A stretch of DNA of 64,000 nt from Candidatus Promineofilum glycogenicum (GCA_016707605.1 JADJHJ010000011.1:186001-250000), one strand, 5' to 3'. Positions 1 to 7,944 are shown, counted from the stretch's first letter. Numbers and translations: made by a program. Notes: generated by a model not told the origin, from the letters alone.

Positions 1-411
1 CCGGTGCAGTGCGAGCTGCGGCTGCACAACCCCAGCATCGTGTTCATCCGGCTAGGAACCAACGACGTCGGCGTGGGGCTGATGTTCGAGGCCAACATCC
101 GCTATATCGTAGACACCGCTCTCGCCGCCGGGGTCATCCCGGTCATCGGCACCAAAGGCGACCGGCACGAGGGCAGCAACGAGAACAACGACATCCTACG
201 CCGCATCGCCGCCGAGTATCGCATCCCGCTGTGGGACTACGACCGCGTGGCCGACACCCTGCCCGGTCGCGGGCTGGACCAGGACGCGGCCCACATGCTG
301 ACCTTCTACTCCCACGACTACAACGACCCGACGGCCTTCACGCGCGGCCACGCGATGCACAACCTGACCGCGCTGATGATGCTGGACGCCGTATGGAGGA
401 CCAGAGAATAG
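1..411 (+). CDS. SGNH/GDSL-like hydrolase lipoprotein, C-terminal part (cut by window edge)
   Basis: The reading frame is open from the first base, so this is the C-terminal end of a larger gene. It aligns by eye with the C-terminal thirds of the three full paralogues at 541, 2374 and 4569: the block III motif RLGTND, a GTKGDR loop followed by EGSNENND, the segment PLWDYDRVADTLPGRGLD, and a DxxH pair in DQDAAH that should hold the catalytic Asp and His. By analogy with AlgJ/AlgX-type partners of MBOAT proteins, these secreted SGNH proteins probably move or remove acyl groups on a surface polysaccharide. The N-terminus, signal peptide and catalytic Ser lie outside the window. The stop codon is followed immediately by a palindromic repeat. 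Confidence 0.8.
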   Translation, partial: PVQCELRLHNPSIVFIRLGTNDVGVGLMFEANIRYIVDTALAAGVIPVIGTKGDRHEGSNENNDILRRIAAEYRIPLWDYDRVADTLPGRGLDQDAAHMLTFYSHDYNDPTAFTRGHAMHNLTALMMLDAVWRTRE

Positions 412-504
412 TGTGGAACAGGATTCTTATCCTGTTGCCCCCTGTGGAACAGGATTCTTATCCTGTTGCCCACACAGCACACAGGATAAGAATCCTGTGC
501 CACT
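412..504. repeat. Palindromic repeat, family A (two direct copies plus one inverted)
   Basis: Two direct copies of a roughly 28-base word containing ACAGGAT-TCTT-ATCCTGT are followed by an inverted copy. Each copy is itself a 7-bp hairpin with a 4-base loop. The element starts at the base after the upstream stop codon. Other family A copies lie near 27243, 30269, 38965, 44965 and 51639. Confidence 0.9.
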
Positions 505-540
505 GGCAGCAATACCTGAACCTATGATTCCTATGTAACT

Positions 541-1587
541 ATGCGAAGAACATCGCTTCTTTCTAGCCTCTCTCTCTGTGCCCTGGTGTTGTTGCTGGCC
601 CTGCCCGCCTGCGCCCCGGCAACGACCGCGCCACCGCCGGCCACCGTCGCGGCTGTCCCCACCCGCCCCGCCCCCGTTATCGAGCAGAACAGCGGGCCGA
701 CCCCCGCCCCGGCGACGGCCACCGCCGCCGCCGCCCTGGCGCAGAGCGACGCCACCCTCGCGCCCCAGCCCACGGCCACGGCCGAACCGACGGCCACGCC
801 CACGCCGGAGCCTTCGCCCACGCCCATCGGCCCGCAAGCGATCAACAGTGTGCCCCTCAGCGTCTTCGCCCCGCTGCCGCCCGAAGTGGCCGCCAACGTT
901 CGCGCCATCTACGCCCGCGGCCAGGAACTCGGCCGCGACCCGCGCGCCTTCTCCAAGCTGGGCGACAGCACCATCCTCAACCCCCACTTCCTCGGCCCGT
1001 TCGACAGCGGCGACTACAACCTGGGCGACTTCGCCCACCTGCAACCCACCATCGACCGCTGGGCCGGCTCCTTCGAGCGCCACGGCGTCGGCGCCCACTT
1101 CGGCCTGCACTCGTGGACCGTCTTCGACCCGATGTGGGCCGACCCGGAGTGGTGCGAGGGGGGCGAAGACCTGATCACCTGCGAGTTCCGGCTGCAAAAC
1201 CCCGGCGTCCTCTTCGTGCGGCTGGGCAGCAACGACGCCGGCTCGCCCAGCGGCTTCCGCTTCAACGTCAAGGAGGTCATTGAGTTCGCCCGCGACCACG
1301 GCGTCATCCCCATCATCGGCACCAAGGCCGACCGCTTCGAGGGCAGCAACGAGAACAACGACATCCTGCGCGCCCTGGCCGACGAGTACGACGTGCCCCT
1401 GTGGGACTTCGACCGCCTGGCCGACACCCTGCCCGGCCGCGGCCTGGATACCGATGGCGTCCACCTGATCATCGACGAACTGCCCCACGACTACACCGAC
1501 CCGGCGGCTTTTCAACGGGGGCATGCATTGCAGGATTTGTCGGCGTTGATTGTGTTGGATCAGATTCGGCGGGTGATTGAGGAGTAG
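541..1587 (+). CDS. SGNH/GDSL-like hydrolase lipoprotein (paralogue 2)
   Basis: This is a 348-residue lipoprotein. The signal peptide ends in the lipobox LPAC (Cys about 24), and a Pro/Thr-rich linker of about 75 residues would lift the domain off the membrane. The SGNH domain shows block I KLGDS (Ser143), block III RLGSND (Asn231) and block V DGVH (Asp305, His308). A Cys pair around EWCEGGEDLITC is conserved in the paralogues and may form a disulfide. The family is normally esterase/acyltransferase-like, and here the block I motif lacks the usual Leu after Ser. It is one of four tandem paralogues ending at an MBOAT gene, so O-acylation of an exported glycan is the likely role. The acceptor is unknown. 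Confidence 0.82.
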   Translation: MRRTSLLSSLSLCALVLLLALPACAPATTAPPPATVAAVPTRPAPVIEQNSGPTPAPATATAAAALAQSDATLAPQPTATAEPTATPTPEPSPTPIGPQAINSVPLSVFAPLPPEVAANVRAIYARGQELGRDPRAFSKLGDSTILNPHFLGPFDSGDYNLGDFAHLQPTIDRWAGSFERHGVGAHFGLHSWTVFDPMWADPEWCEGGEDLITCEFRLQNPGVLFVRLGSNDAGSPSGFRFNVKEVIEFARDHGVIPIIGTKADRFEGSNENNDILRALADEYDVPLWDFDRLADTLPGRGLDTDGVHLIIDELPHDYTDPAAFQRGHALQDLSALIVLDQIRRVIEE

Positions 1588-1676
1588 AACGCGGATGACA
1601 CGGATTTCGCGGATTCTCACGGATAAAAATCAACTCTTATCCGCGAGAATCCGCGAAATCCGTGTCATCCGCGTTC
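1587..1676. repeat. Long inverted repeat directly after a stop codon
   Basis: Two 39-base arms (1587-1625 and 1638-1676) are reverse complements with one mismatch and a 12-base loop. The words GCGGAT, CACGGATT and CGCGGATT make up the arms. The left arm shares its first base with the TAG stop codon. A family D-like layout with different words. Confidence 0.9.
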
Positions 1677-1693
1677 CATTCCCCATCCTGGGC

Positions 1694-1699
1694 TATAAT
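1694..1699 (+). promoter_or_regulatory. Possible -10 box for the lipoprotein gene at 1731
   Basis: A perfect TATAAT lies 31 bases before the start codon, just past the inverted repeat. No convincing -35 box is visible at 16-18 bases upstream, so this is only suggestive. Confidence 0.3.
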
Positions 1700-1730
1700 C
1701 GAACAACACCAACTCAGGGGGAAGAGACCT

Positions 1731-2123
1731 ATGCGAAGACTCACCTTACTGCTACTCGTCCTGCTCGCCCTGGCCGCCTGTGGCGGCGGCGACACCACGG
1801 CGGCCGACCCCGCCGCCCGCGCCGTCGAGACCTACCTGACGGCCAAAGTCGCCGGCGACGAGGACGCCATCCGCGCCGGGCTGTGCGCGGAGATGGAGGC
1901 CGTGCTGGAGCGCGAGTTGCGCACCTTCGAGAGCGTGGCCGACGCGCGCATCGAGGGCATGAGCTGCGCCGCCGACGACCCGGCCGCCGCTTCGCCCCAG
2001 ACGGTGCGCTGCAGCGGCCAGATCGTCGCCACCTATGGCGCCGAGGACACTACCTTTCCCCTGGCCGCCTATCGCGCCGTCGAGGAAGACGGGGTGTGGC
2101 GCTGGTGCGGCGAGAGCCAGTAA
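1731..2123 (+). CDS. Small lipoprotein of unknown function
   Basis: This encodes a 130-residue protein whose signal peptide has the lipobox LAAC (Cys about 17). I chose the ATG at 1731 because a GGGGGAAGAG ribosome site sits just upstream; an upstream in-frame ATG at 1662 lies inside the repeat and would break the signal peptide. The mature part has an acidic helix-rich region and a C-terminal sheet-like region ending WRWCGESQ. The composition resembles NTF2-like secreted proteins (about 110 residues with a helical start and a conserved Trp-rich end), but I cannot assign a family firmly. It lies between two SGNH paralogues. Confidence 0.7.
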   Translation: MRRLTLLLLVLLALAACGGGDTTAADPAARAVETYLTAKVAGDEDAIRAGLCAEMEAVLERELRTFESVADARIEGMSCAADDPAAASPQTVRCSGQIVATYGAEDTTFPLAAYRAVEEDGVWRWCGESQ

Positions 2124-2189
2124 GAAGGTTCCAGGTTCCAGGGATTAGGCAGGGGCCCCCAATCCCTCCCTGACCCTGAACCCCTACTC

Positions 2190-2303
2190 ATGAAACTCCT
2201 GACCCGCGAAAACCTGTTAGCCGCGCTCCTCTGCCTGCTGGCCATCCTCCTGCTCATCGTCGCCACCGACAGCGCGCCGCAGTGGATTTATCAGGGGTTC
2301 TGA
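2190..2303 (+). CDS. 37-residue single-pass membrane microprotein
   Basis: A short open frame reads MKLLTRENLLAALLCLLAIL and continues as a hydrophobic stretch of about 20 residues, then ends IYQGF. The predicted product is one transmembrane helix with a basic N-terminal side. It sits 66 bases after the lipoprotein gene and 70 bases before the third SGNH gene, on the same strand. No clear ribosome site is visible. It could be a small partner of the MBOAT/SGNH machinery, as small membrane proteins accompany DltB-type systems, but that is inference. Its clean K-rich start and single helix make chance less likely. Confidence 0.5.
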   Translation: MKLLTRENLLAALLCLLAILLLIVATDSAPQWIYQGF

Positions 2304-2305
2304 GT

Positions 2306-2436
2306 GAGGAAGGAAAGAGTGGAGAGGAACGCGGAGAGACGCGGAGGGGGCGCAGAGAAACGCAGAGAAATACATGCTTTCTCCGCGTCTCTCGGCGCTC
2401 CTCTGCGTCTCTCCGCGTTCCTCTCTCTTCCTTCTT
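2306..2436. repeat. Palindromic repeat, family E, overlapping the start of the SGNH gene
   Basis: The left half is built from GAACGCGGAGAGACGCGGAG words and the right half from their reverse complements (CTCCGCGTCTCT, CTCCGCGTTCCTC). The start codon and signal-peptide n-region of the downstream gene are inside the right half. Related copies lie at 23880 and 25354. Confidence 0.9.
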
Positions 2437-3420
2437 CTCACAGGCTGCGGCGGGCGCGCGGTGAGCACGGCCGCCCGGCCGCTGCCGACGCCGGCCGCGA
2501 CCGCCCTGCCCGCCTTCGCCCCGTCGGCCACGCCGCTGACGCCCACGCCCGCGCCGACCCTGCCCTCGCCTACGCCCACGCCGCCGACGCTGACCGCTAC
2601 GCCATCGGCCACGCCGTCGCCCACACCGGAGCAGACGCCCGCCCCGCCGACACCCACGCCCGACCCCGCCCGCCAGGTCAACGGCATCCCGTTCGACCAG
2701 ATCGCCGTCCTGCCGCCGGAGACGCAGGCCCACGTGGCCGAAATCCTGGCCCGCGGTCGGGAACTGGGCCGCAACCCCAACGCCTTCTCCAAGCTGGGCG
2801 ACAGCGCCGTGCTGACCGAGAGCAACCTGACCCGCTTCGACAACGGCCCGCTCAACCTCGGCCCCTACGCCTTCCTGCAACCGACGGTTGACCACTACGC
2901 CGGCTCGTGGGCGCGCTACGGCGTCGGCGCGCGCGTCGCCCTGACGACCATCGGCGTCTTCGACCCGATGTGGGCCAACCCGGAGTGGTGCACGGCCGGC
3001 GAGCACCTGCTGGCCTGCGAGCTGCGGCTGCACAACCCCAGCGTGCTCATCATCCGCCTGGGGACGAACGACGGCCGCGCCGCGCTCTACGAGACCTACA
3101 TGCGCCAGATCGTGCAGTATGCCGTCGAGCAGGGCGTCGTGCCCGTGCTGGGCACCAAGGCCGACCGCTTCGAGGGGGACGACAGCATCAACGAGGTCAC
3201 GCGCCGGCTGGCGGCCGAGTTGCGCGTGCCGCTGTGGGAGTTCGACCGCGTGGCCGAGACCCTGCCCAACCGCGGCCTGACCGACGACCACGCCCACCTG
3301 ACCGTCTACGGCCGCAACGACTACACCGACCCGGCCACGCTGACCCACGGCTACCCGGTCAGCGATTTGACGACGCTGGTGGTGCTCGACGCGATCCGGC
3401 AGTTGGGCGATGGGAGTTAG
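2374..3420 (+). CDS. SGNH/GDSL-like hydrolase lipoprotein (paralogue 3) with a repeat-derived signal peptide
   Basis: This 348-residue paralogue has block I KLGDS (Ser144), block III RLGTND (Asn232) and DDHAH with Asp305 and His308. The Cys pair EWC/LLAC and the Pro/Thr linker match its neighbours. The start is odd. Residues 1 to about 17 (MLSPRLSALLCVSPRSS) are encoded by the right half of a family E palindrome, and only the following Leu-rich core and lipobox LTGC (Cys25) look like the original signal peptide. The paralogues begin MRRTSLL and MKKLCLA instead. The new n-region still has two Arg residues and a hydrophobic core, so export may survive. Its stop codon overlaps that of the convergent nucleoside hydrolase. 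Confidence 0.8.
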   Translation: MLSPRLSALLCVSPRSSLFLLLTGCGGRAVSTAARPLPTPAATALPAFAPSATPLTPTPAPTLPSPTPTPPTLTATPSATPSPTPEQTPAPPTPTPDPARQVNGIPFDQIAVLPPETQAHVAEILARGRELGRNPNAFSKLGDSAVLTESNLTRFDNGPLNLGPYAFLQPTVDHYAGSWARYGVGARVALTTIGVFDPMWANPEWCTAGEHLLACELRLHNPSVLIIRLGTNDGRAALYETYMRQIVQYAVEQGVVPVLGTKADRFEGDDSINEVTRRLAAELRVPLWEFDRVAETLPNRGLTDDHAHLTVYGRNDYTDPATLTHGYPVSDLTTLVVLDAIRQLGDGS

Positions 3421-4484
3421 GGAGCAGCCGCGGAAAATACCTGGCGAAAGTTCTCCTTGATGCGGCCGGCATCCGGGGCGAGGCACACGGTGACATTCGC
3501 CGTGCCGCCTTCAACGACGACCGTCTGCCCGGACGTGGCCCCCTCGGCCGTGATCACGTCGAGCGGGAGCGATGCGAAACGGCACAGAGATGGATCGAGC
3601 ATGACGGCGGCGGTCATGAGATCCCAAACGGCGGCGTTGCTGCCGCCGAAGTTCTCCAGAGCGCGCTCGTAAATCTCAACCGCAAAATCGGCCGTTGGGC
3701 CACCCTCGCGCCAGCGCTGGATGTCTTCGGCATTGAGCGTCACCTGATTGGTCGCATCCAGCGGCACCAGATAGAGCGGCAACTCCGACGCCAAAACTTC
3801 TTTCGCCGCCTGTGGATCCGCATAGACGTTCCACTCGGCGACTTCATTGTCGGAGTCAGGTGTCAGTCCCTGGATATTGCCGGGCACGTACACGGCGCCG
3901 CCCATGATGTAGACAGCGGCGATGTTCGCGGCGATGTCGCCATTGAGTCGCAGCGCCTCAGCCAGATTCGTCTGCGCGCCGCTGAGGAAGAGGGTGATCG
4001 GCTCCGGCGAGGCGTTGACCGTGGCGACGATCAGTTCGGCGGCATCCTGCACCGGATAGGTTTGATCAGCATTCGGAATGGGCAGGCCGCCGAAGTTGTT
4101 GGACCTTTCGCGCAACCAGTCGGGGAAGGCATTGCTGCCGGCCAGCGGCGCATCCCGCCCCGCGCCCAGCGGGATACCCTCTACGCCCATGTTATCCAGC
4201 TTGCGCGCGACGTGTTGTACGTAGACATCGGGATGCGCTTCGCCATACGAAATGGTGATCGCCCTAACCGACACGCCGGGGTGACTTAGCAAAAAGGCTA
4301 ATGCGGCGGTCCCATCCTGGCTACCGTCGTCGTCGAAGATGACGGGCAGCACCGTGCCGGGATCGCGGGGAGCGCCGGGCGTGACTGGCGGCGCGGCGGA
4401 TCGTCCTGCGCTGCACCCGGTGGTGGGCAGCGTGAGCGCCAATATTCCGGCAATTAGCAGCAGGCCGGGCAATCTTCGGGTCAT
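3417..4484 (-). CDS. Nucleoside hydrolase (IUNH family) lipoprotein
   Basis: This encodes a 355-residue exported lipoprotein with a lipobox ending in TTGC. The family cleaves N-glycosidic bonds of ribonucleosides using an Asp cluster and calcium. Visible family blocks are VIFDDDGSQDGTAALAFLL near the N-terminus, YIMGGAV, and AEWNVYADPQAAKEVL. The N-terminal block departs from the canonical DTDPGxDDxxAL: the Asp spacing is altered, so activity may differ. I prefer the second Met because AGGAG lies 8 bases before it, whereas it is only 2 bases before the upstream ATG at 4490. A periplasmic-type location fits nucleoside scavenging. It is inserted head-on between SGNH genes, and its stop overlaps the SGNH stop at 3418-3420. 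Confidence 0.82.
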   Translation of the reverse strand: MTRRLPGLLLIAGILALTLPTTGCSAGRSAAPPVTPGAPRDPGTVLPVIFDDDGSQDGTAALAFLLSHPGVSVRAITISYGEAHPDVYVQHVARKLDNMGVEGIPLGAGRDAPLAGSNAFPDWLRERSNNFGGLPIPNADQTYPVQDAAELIVATVNASPEPITLFLSGAQTNLAEALRLNGDIAANIAAVYIMGGAVYVPGNIQGLTPDSDNEVAEWNVYADPQAAKEVLASELPLYLVPLDATNQVTLNAEDIQRWREGGPTADFAVEIYERALENFGGSNAAVWDLMTAAVMLDPSLCRFASLPLDVITAEGATSGQTVVVEGGTANVTVCLAPDAGRIKENFRQVFSAAAP

Positions 4485-4568
4485 ATCCATCTCTCCTGTA
4501 CAGCGAACTCTATCAAACCCTATGGACTATCGCCAGCCGCCCGTTGCTGAGTAATAATACGATTTCGG

Positions 4569-5603
4569 ATGAAGAAGTTGTGTCTGGCGGCCGTGCCGCT
4601 CCTGTTTCTCGTGCTCGCCGCCTGCGGCCCGGCAGGTCTGCCGCCGTCGCAGTCGGTGGCGGCCATCGCCAACCCCGCGCCGCGCTCGCTGGCCAGCCCC
4701 ACGGCCTCGCTCACGCCCACGCCGGTGGCCACGGCGCGCGTCTTCCCCACCCGGACGCCCACGCCCACCGCCACAGCCACCCCCACCGCTACCGCGACGC
4801 CCACGGCCACCCCCACCCCGACGGCCACACCCACCCGCGACCCGGCCACGCTGGTCAACGGCGTGCCCGTCGAGCACTTCGTCGTCATGCCGCCGGCGAC
4901 GGCGGCCAACGTGCGGCGCATCTTCGCCCGCGGGCAGGAACTCGGCCGCAACCCCCGCGCCTTCTCCAAGCTGGGCGACAGCATCTCGCTGACCAGCCAC
5001 TACTTCGCCCGCTTCGACCAGAAGCGCTACGATCTGGGCATCTATGGCGATTTGCAACCGACTATCGACTACTACCGCCACTCCTACGAGCGCTTCGGCA
5101 TGGCCGTACGCATCGGCCTGCTGGCCTGGATCGGCTTCCGGCCGGGCGTGGCCGACACCGCCATGTGCCGGCCGGAGGAGCACATGGTCGCGTGCGAGTT
5201 GCGCCTGCACAACCCCAGCCTCCTCATCATCCGCCTGGGCACCAACGACATCGCCCCCGGCGACGCCTTCGAGCGGGCCATCCGCCACGCCATCGAGACC
5301 AGCATGGCCGAGGGCGTCATCCCCCTGCTGGTCACCAAGTCCGACCGCTATGAGGGGGACAACCGCCACAACGAGACGCTGCGCGCCCTGGCCGCCGAGT
5401 ACGCCGTGCCCCTGTGGGACTTCGATCTGGTCGCCGGCACGCTGCCCGACCGCGGCCTGGGCGGCGACGCCGTCCATCTGACCATGTACGCCAGCGACGA
5501 CTTCAGCGACCCGGCCACCCTGCGCTTCGGCTACCCGCTCAGCGACCTGACCGGCCTCTTCGCCCTCGACGCCATCCGCCGCGTCGTGGAGGACAGCGAG
5601 TGA
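4569..5603 (+). CDS. SGNH/GDSL-like hydrolase lipoprotein (paralogue 4)
   Basis: This is a 344-residue lipoprotein with lipobox LAAC (Cys19) and a long Thr/Pro linker. The catalytic set is KLGDS (Ser138), RLGTND (Asn226) and GDAVH (Asp300, His303). It is the paralogue closest to the MBOAT gene and overlaps it by four bases (GTGA), which implies translational coupling. MBOAT plus a secreted SGNH protein is the standard architecture for O-acetylation of exported glycans (alginate AlgI/AlgJ/AlgX, and cell-wall PatA/PatB), so this copy is the best candidate for the dedicated extracellular acyltransferase. No obvious ribosome site precedes the ATG; an AT-rich TAATAAT lies about 13 bases upstream. 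Confidence 0.85.
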   Translation: MKKLCLAAVPLLFLVLAACGPAGLPPSQSVAAIANPAPRSLASPTASLTPTPVATARVFPTRTPTPTATATPTATATPTATPTPTATPTRDPATLVNGVPVEHFVVMPPATAANVRRIFARGQELGRNPRAFSKLGDSISLTSHYFARFDQKRYDLGIYGDLQPTIDYYRHSYERFGMAVRIGLLAWIGFRPGVADTAMCRPEEHMVACELRLHNPSLLIIRLGTNDIAPGDAFERAIRHAIETSMAEGVIPLLVTKSDRYEGDNRHNETLRALAAEYAVPLWDFDLVAGTLPDRGLGGDAVHLTMYASDDFSDPATLRFGYPLSDLTGLFALDAIRRVVEDSE

Positions 5604-7120
5604 CGCTCGATCTGGTGGCCATCGCCGTCATGGCCGGCCTGGCGCTGCTCTACGGCGCGCTGGTGCCGGGGCGGTGGCGCGGCTGGGCGCTGCTGCTGGG
5701 CAGCGTCGTGGCCCTCTTCTGGCTGCAAGCGCCGCTGGCCCCGCGCTTCGCCGACTTCCTGCTGCCCGCGGCCACCATCGCCCTGGCCGTGGCCGGCTGG
5801 TGGCTGTCGCGGCCGTCGGCCCAGCGGGCGCTGCTGGCCCCGGTCGCCCCGGAAGAGGCCTACCCACCGCGCGGCGCGCCGCCGCCGACCCGCGTCTACG
5901 TCCGCGACGACTGGCTGACGCTGCTCGTCGTGGCCGGGGTCATCATCCTGCTGTCCCTCTTCCGCTACACCGGCGACTTCCGCCTGACCGCCTCGCGCCC
6001 GCCGTCGCCCCTCTTCGTCAACCTGACCATCGTCGAAGCCGGCCTGCTCTTCACCGCGCTGGCCCTGGTGCTACGCCGCCTGCCGCAGCGCCACGTCCTG
6101 ACCGGGGCCATCGTCGCCGTCGTGGCCCTGTTCGTAGCCCTGAAGTGGCCGCCGGCGACGACCTTCCTGGCCGCCCGCTGGCGCGACTGGACGGGGCAGA
6201 ACGTGACCCTGGCCGCGCCCACCGACCTGGCCTGGCTGGGCTTCTCCTACGTCGCCTTCCGCCTCATCCACACCCTGCGCGACCGGCAAACGGGGCTGCT
6301 GCCCGACCTCTCCCTGCGCGCCTACCTCAGCTACGTCCTCTTCGCCCCGGCCATCGTCGCCGGGCCAATCGACCGCGCCGAGCGCTTCATGGGCGACTAC
6401 AGCGCCCTGCCGGGGCTGAATGGTCTGGACGCGGCCCGCTGGGGGCTGGGGCTGTGGCGCATCGGCGAGGGGTTGTTCAAGAAGTTCGTCGTCGCCGACG
6501 TGCTGGCCGGCGGGCTGTCGCTGACGCCGGCGCTGGCCGAGCAGACGACCAGCCCGGCGGCGCTGTGGGCGCTGCTGTTCGGCTACGGCCTGCGCCTCTA
6601 CTTCGACTTCGGCGGCTACAGCGACATCGCCATCGGCCTGGGCATCCTCTTCGGCATCCGCCTGCCGGAGAACTTCGCCCGCCCCTACACGCGCAGCAAC
6701 ATCACCGCCTTCTGGCAGAGCTGGCACATCACCCTGAGCAACTGGGCGCGCTTCTACGTCTTCACGCCCCTGTCGCGGGCGCTGCTGCGGCGGAAGCGGC
6801 GGCCGTCGTCCACCGTCATCGTCCTCCTCTCCCATCTGGCGACGATGATCGTCATCGGCCTGTGGCACGGCATCAGCTGGAACTTCCTCATCTGGGGCGT
6901 CTGGCACGCCGCCGGGCTGTTCGTCCACAAGCAGTGGAGCGACCGGACGCGGAAGTGGTATCGCGGCTTGCAGGGGCGGCCGTGGCCGCGGCGCGCCTGG
7001 GCCGCCGCCGGCTGGGCGCTGACGCTGGTGTACGTGATGCTCGGTTGGGTGTGGTTCCTGCTGCCGACGACCGAAGCGGCGCTGCAAACCTTTGGCCGGT
7101 TGTTTGCCTTTGCCCCTTGA
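5600..7120 (+). CDS. MBOAT-family membrane O-acyltransferase (AlgI/DltB-like)
   Basis: This encodes 506 residues from a GTG start that overlaps the preceding stop codon as GTGA. A longer in-frame reading upstream is only the shadow of the SGNH gene. There are many hydrophobic segments. The signature region runs FGGYSDIAIGLGILFGIRLP, NFxRPYxxxNI, WQSWHITLSNW and GLWHGISWNFLIWG, with the invariant catalytic His at 423. The protein passes an acyl group from the cytoplasm across the membrane to an extracellular acceptor or carrier. Compared with AlgI it has an extended N-terminal part with about four extra hydrophobic segments. Which glycan it modifies cannot be read from the sequence. After it come two short inverted repeats and no further gene of this set. 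Confidence 0.9.
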   Translation: MTLDLVAIAVMAGLALLYGALVPGRWRGWALLLGSVVALFWLQAPLAPRFADFLLPAATIALAVAGWWLSRPSAQRALLAPVAPEEAYPPRGAPPPTRVYVRDDWLTLLVVAGVIILLSLFRYTGDFRLTASRPPSPLFVNLTIVEAGLLFTALALVLRRLPQRHVLTGAIVAVVALFVALKWPPATTFLAARWRDWTGQNVTLAAPTDLAWLGFSYVAFRLIHTLRDRQTGLLPDLSLRAYLSYVLFAPAIVAGPIDRAERFMGDYSALPGLNGLDAARWGLGLWRIGEGLFKKFVVADVLAGGLSLTPALAEQTTSPAALWALLFGYGLRLYFDFGGYSDIAIGLGILFGIRLPENFARPYTRSNITAFWQSWHITLSNWARFYVFTPLSRALLRRKRRPSSTVIVLLSHLATMIVIGLWHGISWNFLIWGVWHAAGLFVHKQWSDRTRKWYRGLQGRPWPRRAWAAAGWALTLVYVMLGWVWFLLPTTEAALQTFGRLFAFAP

Positions 7121-7138
7121 GTAGAACCCTCCGCAGCC

Positions 7139-7166
7139 GTAGCGCGATTCTGGAGAATCGCGCTAC
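7139..7166. repeat. Palindromic repeat, family B
   Basis: A 28-base hairpin with arms GTAGCGCGATTC and GAATCGCGCTAC around a short loop. Copies recur near 9548, 17211, 28519, 28561 and 39072. Confidence 0.9.
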
Positions 7167-7180
7167 CATCGCCGCCGCGT

Positions 7181-7214
7181 GGAAACCGGGATTCTTCTGA
7201 GTAACCCGGTTTCC
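7181..7214. repeat. Short inverted repeat
   Basis: Perfect 10-base arms GGAAACCGGG (7181-7190) and CCCGGTTTCC (7205-7214) with a 14-base loop, immediately before the low-GC islet. Confidence 0.8.
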
Positions 7215-7226
7215 AACTACTTACGC

Positions 7227-7232
7227 TATAAT
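7227..7232 (+). promoter_or_regulatory. Possible -10 box giving a leaderless message
   Basis: TATAAT ends 6 bases before the ATG at 7239. If used, transcription would start at or next to the A of the start codon. No good -35 box is seen. Confidence 0.35.
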
Positions 7233-7238
7233 TCGCTC

Positions 7239-7559
7239 ATGCGCCTGCCGCCGAACTCCATTATCGCCACCCGCAAGCTTACAGAGTATTTGTTGACGTT
7301 TCGAGCACGCAACGACAAATCTCTATGGTTAGCGAAAGCTGGGTACACCATTAGCAATTGGGAACAGCTTGAGCAGGACTTACGACAGCAAGTTTTGACT
7401 CAAAATGCGGAGTTGGATGAGACGAATCAGTATGGTATGGTTTATCGTATTATTACCCAACTGGTCGGCCCTAATGGACAGTACTTGCAGGTCGTAACCA
7501 TCTGGATGATTGAACACGAAACCGGACAGACAAAGTTCATTACTCTATACCCGCAATAG
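7239..7559 (+). CDS. DUF6883 domain protein
   Basis: This encodes 106 residues. The pattern LPPNSIIATRKLTEYLL, then WLAKAGY, NWEQLEQDL, and a C-terminal sheet ending TKFITLYPQ matches the DUF6883 family as I know it, small proteins of unknown function often encoded beside DUF4926 proteins. The gene uses clearly more A/T than its neighbours, which suggests recent acquisition. It is followed 10 bases later by the DUF4926 gene. Pairs like this look like toxin-antitoxin or effector-immunity modules, but no activity has been established that I can cite. Confidence 0.7.
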   Translation: MRLPPNSIIATRKLTEYLLTFRARNDKSLWLAKAGYTISNWEQLEQDLRQQVLTQNAELDETNQYGMVYRIITQLVGPNGQYLQVVTIWMIEHETGQTKFITLYPQ

Positions 7560-7569
7560 GGGGTGACAT

Positions 7570-7809
7570 ATGCACTTTGAACCATTTTCTCAAGTTGCCC
7601 TGGCACGAGATTTACCCGAACATGCCTTGCGCGCTGGCGATTTGGCGACAATCGTTGACCATCATCCTGTCGAAAACGGCGAAGATGGCTACACACTTGA
7701 AGTCTTCGATGTGTTGGGCGACACCCTGGCCGTAGTGACCGTGGCCGAATCGTATATCGAGCCGCTGCGCGCTGGGGAGGTATTAAGCGTGCGAGCCTTA
7801 GCCGCTTAG
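7570..7809 (+). CDS. DUF4926 domain protein
   Basis: This encodes 79 residues. The pattern ALARDLPEHALRAGDLATIV, then GYTLEVFDVLGDTLAVVTV is characteristic of DUF4926, a small SH3-like beta-barrel family. A GGGGGTGA ribosome site precedes the ATG. It is the probable partner of the DUF6883 protein just upstream. The end of the gene shows no sign of damage, unlike the next one. Function unknown; an antitoxin or immunity role is a guess from context. Confidence 0.75.
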   Translation: MHFEPFSQVALARDLPEHALRAGDLATIVDHHPVENGEDGYTLEVFDVLGDTLAVVTVAESYIEPLRAGEVLSVRALAA

Positions 7810-7824
7810 GTATTAAACGGCAAG

Positions 7825-7944
7825 ATGACTTTATCCAAGCTTGGCGAAGATACTTCTCAAGTTGAAGTAACGAGCATTACACCTATCGGATTCTGGTTCC
7901 TGGTCGGCAACAGGGAGTATTTTGTGCCCTTCACAGACTATCCT
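7825..7944 (+). pseudogene. DUF2442-like protein, N-terminal fragment
   Basis: The first 40 codons read like a DUF2442 start: VEVTSITPIGFWFLVGNR, EYFVPFTDYP. Full family members continue with a conserved Pro-Trp-Phe segment and a helix. Here the similarity stops at about 7944 and the frame runs on into GC-rich sequence that in another frame encodes part of a methyltransferase. The gene is therefore broken by a junction. DUF2442 proteins are small and are often found beside DUF4160 or other toxin-antitoxin-like genes, in keeping with the two upstream genes. Confidence 0.6.
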
